Assembly: GCA_012517485.1 (NCBI GenBank)
Contig: JAAYUT010000455.1
Span: forward strand, 1-10,967
Reading direction: 5' to 3'
Length of the DNA stretch: 10,967 nucleotides
Source: Candidatus Atribacter fermentans
GTDB taxonomy: Bacteria > Atribacterota > Atribacteria > Atribacterales > Atribacteraceae
In this document: piece after piece, positions 7,296 to 10,967 of the stretch
Layout: each line of letters begins with the position of its first letter
How positions within the stretch are numbered: position 1 is the first letter of the stretch
Notes under the pieces: generated by a model
What the model was told of the DNA's origin: nothing
The model's input: only the letters and a program-made list of their open reading frames with translations
Database searches by the model: none
Position numbers and translations under genes: made by a program

Positions 7296-7400
7296 GATTT
7301 CCCCATTGAGGGGGACGATGGAGTGTGCCTTTTATTCGTCAGATCAAACAATTCCCCTCCGTGGATGGGTGCCGCTTTTGCGGCGGGGAGGGTGCTTTTT
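7296..7400. repeat. C/G-rich intergenic repeat module, copy 2 (rearranged)
   Basis: The right half, CCCCATTGAGGG to GTGTGCCTTTT (7300-7333), comes first. It is followed by the left half in reverse orientation: AATTCCCCTCCGTGGAT, then GCCGCTTTTGCGGC, then GGGGAGGGTGCTTTTT (7350-7400). At 797-895 the same halves occur in the other order with the left half forward. No gene is supported here; short open frames across it are repeat-derived. Confidence 0.7.
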
Positions 7401-7401
7401 A

Positions 7402-7553
7402 TCAGTCATCTTGTGCGGTGTTTTCCGCGTGAGGATCTCACCTGACACCGAAGGTGTCATCCTGAGGCTTCATATTCAGAAGCCGTGAGGATCTCATCTG
7501 ACACCGAAGGTGTCATCCTGAGGCTTCGCTTTGTGAAGCCGTGAGGATCTCAT
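7402..7553. repeat. Tandem hairpin repeat: leading half unit plus two 56-bp units
   Basis: A leading partial unit (7402-7441, GCGG-TGTTTT-CCGC hairpin) is followed by two exact-length 56-bp units, 7442-7497 and 7498-7553. They differ almost only in the second loop (ATATTCA versus GCTTTGT). Each unit has hairpins GACACC-GAA-GGTGTC and GGCTTC-N7-GAAGCC and ends in GTGAGGATCTCAT. The array at 651-746 has the same design with GACGC/GCGTC in place of GACAC/GTGTC. Spacers are absent, so this is not a CRISPR array. Confidence 0.85.
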
Positions 7554-7590
7554 CTTTTCAATTCTTTTTTTATAAAAACTTCAAAAGGAT

Positions 7591-7675
7591 GAGATTGCCA
7601 CGTCGCACAAGGCTCTCCTCGCAATGACAGAGCAGGAAAAAATCAAATCCCCCTAATCCCCTTTGCGAAAGGAAG
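7591..7675. repeat. Composite repeat, copy 3
   Basis: GAGATTGCCACGTCGC...CTCCTCGCAATGACAGAG (7591-7632) is followed by AATCAAATCCCCCTAATCCC (7641-7660) and a GCGAAAGGAA tail. It has the same order and orientation as 2960-3040 and is inverted relative to 996-1080. Like the 2960 copy, it lies downstream of a GTGAGGATYTCATCTTTT element (7541-7558). Confidence 0.75.
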
Positions 7676-8012
7676 AAACGCTTTCCTGAGAAAGTATTTT
7701 CATCTTCAATTGGAGCTGCCAAAGCAGCATAAACGTCTATCCTGGAAATATCGGAATAGTTGAAAAGTGATGAGATAAAAAGATAAAGGCAAACCTCCCT
7801 CACCCTTCAAGGAAGGAATAAATCAAACAATTTCTTAAAAATAACCAAACCGTCATTCCTTGAAGAGTTATCCAGTCTATGGCAAAATAATTTAAAAGTT
7901 CTTTCCCTCATGACGAAAAAAAATTGCCAATCAAGGTGGAAGGACTTTTATCGATGACTTTCCAGCAATCAACATTTTAAAAATAAAATTATTTGAGGGG
8001 GTGGTAATTCCC
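7676..8012. other. Non-coding leader region upstream of the epimerase gene
   Basis: No gene is seen. An inverted repeat, CTTCAAGGAA (7805-7814) and TTCCTTGAAG (7856-7865), has 10-bp perfect arms around a 41-nt loop. TTGCCA at 7924-7929 followed 17 nt later by TTTATC is only a weak promoter candidate. The region must contain the epimerase promoter, since the flanking gene is divergent. The ribosome binding site GAGGGG at 7995-8000 lies 12 nt before the chosen ATG. Confidence 0.4.
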
Positions 8013-8996
8013 ATGTCGGTTCTTATTACAGGAGGAAATGGGCTTCTAAGCTCCTGGATCATCTATTATTTAGCTCAGAAGGGGAAAAGAGTTATTTCAT
8101 TCGACCTCAAACCTCGTAGTTTTGATTATCTGGAAGAATATCAAAACCAAATCAGATTTATTCAGGGTGATGTGCTGGAATGGTCACAACTTTTACCAGT
8201 CTTTCACTCGGAAGGAAATGATATCGAGGGGATCATTCATACTCCGGCAGAGATGGCTTCCCCCCGATATTGGAACAACCCATACCGTAGCACGATTTTA
8301 AATGTGGTAGGAACACTTAACCTGCTTGAGTTTGCACGACTCTATCAAATCCCCAAATTCCTTTATATTAGTTCTGGAGCGGTTTATGGGGAAGTTAAAG
8401 ATTCTCCTTCAGAGCTCACTCATCCAGTCAATCCCTCTGATCTCTATGGAGCTGGAAAAGCCGGAGCAGAATATATGAGTCTTCAATATGGAAACCACTA
8501 TCAAATTGATGTGCGAGTGATCCGTCCCTATTTTTTCTTCGGGCCGGGACTTCTCCCTTCGGAAATGAATCCATTATTTAGAAATCTTTTAGGCTCAATG
8601 GAAGGACTGGATAATCTTCAATTGGAAAAAGGTCGAGATCAAAGTCTTGGTTTTACCTATGTGAAAGATACCGCTCTGGGGACTGTGTTGGCCTATGAAG
8701 CAGAACATCTTGAACATCGAATTTTCAATATAGCCACTGACGAAGTAACCAGCTTTCCGGAATTAGCCCGGTTAGCTCAGAAATACAGTGATCAACCTCG
8801 GGAAGTAACTCTTGGTGAAGGAAAACTCTTCCCTCGCGGAGAAACTCTCGATATATCTTTGGCTATGAAAGAACTGGGTTATAAACCTCAATATCGGATG
8901 GAGGAAGCTGTTGCAGAATACTCTGAATGGATTCGAAAACAGCTTCGTTCTTCTAAAGCCGGTGCGAGTTGCCAAACAATCATTGAAAAAACGTGA
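8013..8996 (+). CDS. NAD-dependent epimerase/dehydratase (extended SDR)
   Basis: The product (327 aa from the ATG) is an extended short-chain dehydrogenase, the family of UDP-glucose 4-epimerase and nucleotide-sugar dehydratases, acting in the cytoplasm with bound NAD(P). Counting from the GTG at 8001, it shows the Rossmann nucleotide loop TGGNGLLSS (10-18), GDV (56-58), the catalytic serine region YISSGAVYG (122-130) and the catalytic pair Tyr149-Lys153 in YGAGK. IRPYFFFGPG (174-183) is the usual substrate-domain entry. The third glycine of GxxGxxG is a serine. The ATG at 8013 is preferred over the GTG at 8001, which falls inside the G-rich ribosome binding site. It lies 52 nt before the M55 peptidase gene on the same strand, probably in one operon. 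Exact substrate not determinable. Confidence 0.9.
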   Translation: MSVLITGGNGLLSSWIIYYLAQKGKRVISFDLKPRSFDYLEEYQNQIRFIQGDVLEWSQLLPVFHSEGNDIEGIIHTPAEMASPRYWNNPYRSTILNVVGTLNLLEFARLYQIPKFLYISSGAVYGEVKDSPSELTHPVNPSDLYGAGKAGAEYMSLQYGNHYQIDVRVIRPYFFFGPGLLPSEMNPLFRNLLGSMEGLDNLQLEKGRDQSLGFTYVKDTALGTVLAYEAEHLEHRIFNIATDEVTSFPELARLAQKYSDQPREVTLGEGKLFPRGETLDISLAMKELGYKPQYRMEEAVAEYSEWIRKQLRSSKAGASCQTIIEKT

Positions 8997-9031
8997 TTTT
9001 AAAAATATGAGAAAAATGTTATACAATCAAT

Positions 9032-9051
9032 AAGGGAGGGTGAGCAATTTG
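9032..9051 (+). promoter_or_regulatory. Ribosome binding site that fixes a TTG start for the M55 gene
   Basis: AAGGGAGGG at 9032-9040 is a strong Shine-Dalgarno sequence. The upstream in-frame GTG (9040-9042) overlaps it and cannot be used efficiently, whereas the TTG at 9049 lies 8 nt downstream. Starting there puts the family's metal ligands at Asp8 and Glu10, exactly where DppA has them. Confidence 0.75.
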
Positions 9052-9864
9052 AAAATTATCTTATTAGTTGATTTAGAAGGCGTTTCTGGAGTGGTGGATA
9101 ACGAACAGCAGGCTAAACCAGGCGCTCCTCTTTATCAGGAAGCGAGAGAATACCTGTTATCTGACGTTCGTGCTGCGATTGAAGGAGCTTTCGAGGGAGG
9201 TGCGACCGAGATAACTATCTTTGATATGCACTATTATGGCCTCAATCTCAACTTAGGCAAATTACCCCCTCAAACCTGGGTTTTTATGGGCAAACCTCGT
9301 AAGATTTATCCTCTTTTAAAAGAAGTTTACCAAAAAGCTGATGGTTTTATGATGATCGGTTTTCATGCTATGGCACAAACTCCGGGAGGTTTATTAACTC
9401 ATACCTATGACCATTCCATTAAAAGTATCTATCTTAATGGAATTCTTGTGGGAGAGATAGGCATGGAGGCAGCTATTGCTGGTTTTTATGGAGTACCTTT
9501 GATTTTTGTTAGCGGAGATTCGAAGGGGATGGAAGAAACCGAAAGTCTTCTGGGTGACATTCCCACTGTTACTGTCAAATGGGCTATTAACGAACACAGT
9601 GCCTTATGTCTTCCTATTGAAGTGACTCATCATGAAATTAGGAAAACTGCTAAAGAATCATTGAAAAGAATATCAGAATTCAAACCGTATGTTCTTGAGC
9701 CACCTTATCATATCGAAGTAGAATTTTTCCGTCCCGAAAAAGCCGAAAAAATGGAGAAACTCGCCGGAGTTACCCGAATTGATGAATTAACCGTTCAAGC
9801 TCAGGGAGATGATCTTCCTCTTCTTTGGGAAGAATTCATCGGTTTCTGCCAGAATTACCAATAA
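9049..9864 (+). CDS. M55-family D-aminopeptidase (DppA-like)
   Basis: Peptidase family M55 (B. subtilis DppA) is a cytoplasmic zinc aminopeptidase that cleaves D-amino-acid-containing peptides such as D-Ala-D-Ala; it forms a decameric ring in DppA. Starting from TTG at 9049 gives 271 aa, the usual length. The zinc ligands fall at Asp8 and Glu10 (VDLEGVSGV), His61 (DMHYYG), His106 (GFHAMA) and Glu136 (GEIGMEAAIAG), and the proposed catalytic histidine is His118 (LLTHTYD). The segment around His61 reads DMHYYG where DppA has DSHG, and SGDSKG stands where GDD-type strings are common, so the substrate pocket may be altered. It follows the epimerase by 52 nt. A role in recycling peptidoglycan-derived or other D-peptides is plausible. 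A symbol is withheld because orthology to dppA cannot be shown. Confidence 0.9.
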   Translation: MKIILLVDLEGVSGVVDNEQQAKPGAPLYQEAREYLLSDVRAAIEGAFEGGATEITIFDMHYYGLNLNLGKLPPQTWVFMGKPRKIYPLLKEVYQKADGFMMIGFHAMAQTPGGLLTHTYDHSIKSIYLNGILVGEIGMEAAIAGFYGVPLIFVSGDSKGMEETESLLGDIPTVTVKWAINEHSALCLPIEVTHHEIRKTAKESLKRISEFKPYVLEPPYHIEVEFFRPEKAEKMEKLAGVTRIDELTVQAQGDDLPLLWEEFIGFCQNYQ

Positions 9865-9872
9865 GCAGTTTA

Positions 9873-9983
9873 TTCCCCCCCCAGGCTTTCCCCCTCATCC
9901 TGACCTTCTCCCATCAAGGGAGAAGGAACCAGAAATTGTCCCCTCGCCCCTTCGTCATTTTAGCCACAAGGATCCCATCTTTT
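9873..9983. repeat. CTTCTCCC hairpin and decayed CATCCTGAGG-type repeat after the M55 gene
   Basis: CCTTCTCCC (9904-9912) and GGGAGAAGG (9918-9926) form a perfect 9-bp stem with a 5-nt loop, set in C-rich sequence. It lacks a following U run, so it is more likely one of the common CCCTCTCCC-type repeats than an intrinsic terminator, though it could stabilise the 3' end of the mRNA. At 9952-9983 CGTCATTTTAGCC...AAGGATCCCATCTTTT looks like a worn hairpin repeat. Nothing else is recognised up to 10119. Confidence 0.55.
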
Positions 9984-10119
9984 ATCATTTAATAATTTTT
10001 CCATTTTCCCAATTCCTTAGTTCAATGGATTCAATAATTCAAGAATCAAGACAAGACCACAAGATTTTTTATGATTGACTTTCAAAAATAATTATTATCG
10101 ATGATGAAAGAGATATAAA

Positions 10120-10354
10120 TCAAGGATTTAACGAATAAAACATTTTTATCCAATCCTCTCTTGATATATTGGCTTGTTTGAGTATTCGCAAGAGAAGATC
10201 CGGACTTATTTCTTTTCTGTGAGGGTTTGGAAGAGTTAAACGAAGGTTACCCTTTATCATAAAAAGATGTTTTCCCCCTGAATAAGGTCCCTTAAAACCA
10301 AACCTTTTTTAAGTTTTGAACTAACTCTAAAAAAGATATAGCCTTAAATTTCAT
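10120..10354 (-). pseudogene. hicA: HicA-type mRNA interferase toxin, broken by a one-base frameshift
   Basis: HicA toxins are small dsRBD-fold ribonucleases that cut mRNA and are neutralised by HicB. The ATG (10354-10352) overlaps the hicB stop as ATGA. Its frame gives MKFKAISFLELVQNLKK, then V-W-F and a TAA stop at codon 21. In the +1 frame, from 10299 on, the rest of HicA is intact for 59 codons. It includes GPYSGGKHLFMIKG with the catalytic histidine of the GGxH motif, LRLTLPNPHRKEIS, LLLRILKQANIS and REDWI, ending in TGA at 10122-10120. The total of 235 nt is one base more than a 78-codon gene. The shift lies at or near the A6 run (plus coordinates 10305-10310); removing one A gives L-K-R-F-G-F-K-G. 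It may be a true mutation, a switchable tract or a sequencing error. Confidence 0.88.
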
Positions 10355-10605
10355 GAATGAATATTTGATTCGACCTCAATATCTATATTTTTATTTCCAA
10401 GTTTAGGAATAGGTAGATCCTTCCTAATACTCAAGAGAATCCATCCCTCGATAGTATCTTTGAGATTTTTGCGGCATTCCTCTAAGGTAGTCCCCAAAGC
10501 CCATACCCCGGGCAGTTCTTTAACTTCACCGTAAAATGGTTCTTCATCTTCGATAATTTCATAATGAGCACGATTAAGGGCTTCTTCAATATATTCGATA
10601 AGCAC
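10351..10605 (-). CDS. hicB: HicB-family antitoxin
   Basis: This 84-aa product has the HicB partial RNase-H-like fold: YEIIEDEEPFYGEVKELPGV (15-34), TTLEECRKNLKDTIEGWI (39-56) and LPIPKL (64-69). It would bind and silence the HicA ribonuclease. Unlike the 138-aa E. coli HicB it has no C-terminal helix-turn-helix or ribbon-helix-helix domain, so it may not repress DNA itself. It starts with GTG at 10605, with GGAGGG (10614-10619) 8 nt upstream. Antitoxin precedes toxin, and its TGA overlaps the toxin ATG as ATGA. The reading frame is intact although its partner is frameshifted, so the antitoxin may now be an orphan. Confidence 0.9.
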   Translation of the reverse strand: MLIEYIEEALNRAHYEIIEDEEPFYGEVKELPGVWALGTTLEECRKNLKDTIEGWILLSIRKDLPIPKLGNKNIDIEVESNIHS

Positions 10606-10676
10606 TTATCAAACCCTCCGAATTTATTTTTCATTTATTTTAACATATTTAAGTTCGTTTTTCTCCTATCGATAAG
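10597..10676 (-). promoter_or_regulatory. Possible operator sites at the hicB start
   Basis: The inverted repeat GATAAG-CA-CTTATC (10597-10610) covers the hicB GTG start. The string TCGATAAG occurs at 10595-10602 and again at 10669-10676, the second within the near-palindrome CCTATCGATAAGG. Such sites could be autoregulatory operators, but this short HicB has no visible DNA-binding domain and the region is AT-rich. Confidence 0.2.
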
Positions 10677-10749
10677 GTTATATATGACCAAAAGCCAATC
10701 AATATACTGCTAATTTGAATCCTCGTGTTCTTGATAATTCGAGTAATTT

Positions 10750-10865
10750 ATCTAAAGCCACAGTCTTTTTCCTGAGATTTCACTTTTCAACCCCTAAGGA
10801 TCTTATCTAACAACAAAGCCATTTTCCTGAGACTTCAACCCCTCTCCCCCTCACCCTCTTTTCCA
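10750..10865. repeat. Decayed hairpin-repeat copies and pyrimidine tract
   Basis: AAGGATCTTATCTAACA (10797-10813) followed by AGCC and CCTGAGACTTC (10826-10836) follows the plan of the 56-bp unit (GAGGATCTCATCTGACA ... CCTGAGGCTTC) with many changes. A second CCTGAGATTTC lies at 10771-10781. CCCCTCTCCCCCTCACCCTC follows at 10838-10857. The rest of 10677-10967 holds no gene I can support; the last ATG, at 10939, has no ribosome binding site. Confidence 0.45.
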
Positions 10866-10967
10866 TCCGAATAATGGAGCGATGTGTCATGGAATGTCGA
10901 AGAGTTGATTTCCATCCTCAACTGCTATCATAACAGGGTATGAAGATTTATCTTTACTTTACAAAAA

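Noticed and set aside
7402..7553. Possible CRISPR array
   Set aside because: The units are directly adjacent with no unique spacers, are internally palindromic, and no cas gene is present.
7570..7803. Minus-strand 77-codon open frame
   Set aside because: It runs through the composite repeat, has no ribosome binding site and no recognisable domain.
9019..9027. TTATACAAT as a -10 box for the M55 gene
   Set aside because: A start site there would leave almost no leader before the ribosome binding site and no -35 is visible; co-transcription with the epimerase is simpler.
9809..10078. Plus-strand 89-codon open frame after the M55 gene
   Set aside because: It overlaps the end of the M55 gene in another frame and reads through the CCTTCTCCC repeat hairpin.
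10305..10312. A AAA AAG heptamer as programmed -1 frameshifting in hicA
   Set aside because: The -1 frame stops soon and does not encode the HicA remainder; a +1 change is needed instead.
10900..10967. Short frames at the right edge (minus-strand MIAVEDGNQLFDIP and plus-strand MKIYLYFTK)
   Set aside because: One is about 15 codons and the other runs off the edge after nine; neither has a ribosome binding site or recognisable family.

Overview
The window reads as a chromosomal piece of an anaerobic, heterotrophic bacterium with moderately AT-rich DNA and strong AGGAGG-type ribosome binding sites. The mix of genes (FGGY kinase, BtpA/SgcQ family, corrinoid-type UroD-fold protein, M29 and M55 peptidases) and intergenic gaps packed with 'TTGCGAGGAG...GCAATC' and 'CATCCTGAGG' repeats would fit Atribacterota or another poorly cultured anaerobic lineage. 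That placement is an inference; no rRNA or other phylogenetic marker is present.

Layout: the left edge cuts a plus-strand TIM-barrel sugar isomerase/epimerase (2-592). A repeat-filled convergent gap (593-1080) follows. Then come five minus-strand genes. In transcription order they are a UroD/MtaA-like protein (7096-5933), an M29 aminopeptidase (5712-4645), an FGGY sugar kinase (4634-3096), a BtpA/SgcQ-family protein (2774-1956) and an inositol-monophosphatase-like phosphatase (1854-1081). Peptidase and kinase are coupled: the kinase ribosome binding site overlaps the peptidase stop. A 916-bp divergent gap (7097-8012) holds no convincing gene but a dense mosaic of repeats. To its right, on the plus strand, lie an NAD-dependent epimerase/dehydratase (8013-8996) and an M55 D-aminopeptidase (9049-9864). 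The right end carries a minus-strand hicB-hicA toxin-antitoxin pair whose toxin gene is broken by a one-base frameshift, then decayed repeats.

How the genes may work together: isomerase, kinase, BtpA-family TIM-barrel protein, phosphatase and epimerase suggest catabolism of an unusual sugar, polyol or sugar conjugate. The two metallopeptidases (one of a D-amino-acid-specific family) make a peptide- or cell-wall-derived substrate conceivable. No transporter or regulator is visible, so the substrate cannot be named. The pairing of a BtpA-family gene with a metallo-aminopeptidase and sugar enzymes recalls the E. coli sgc operon. The second theme is the repeats: three intergenic gaps hold the same modules in different order and orientation, including 56-bp units whose hairpins show compensatory base changes.
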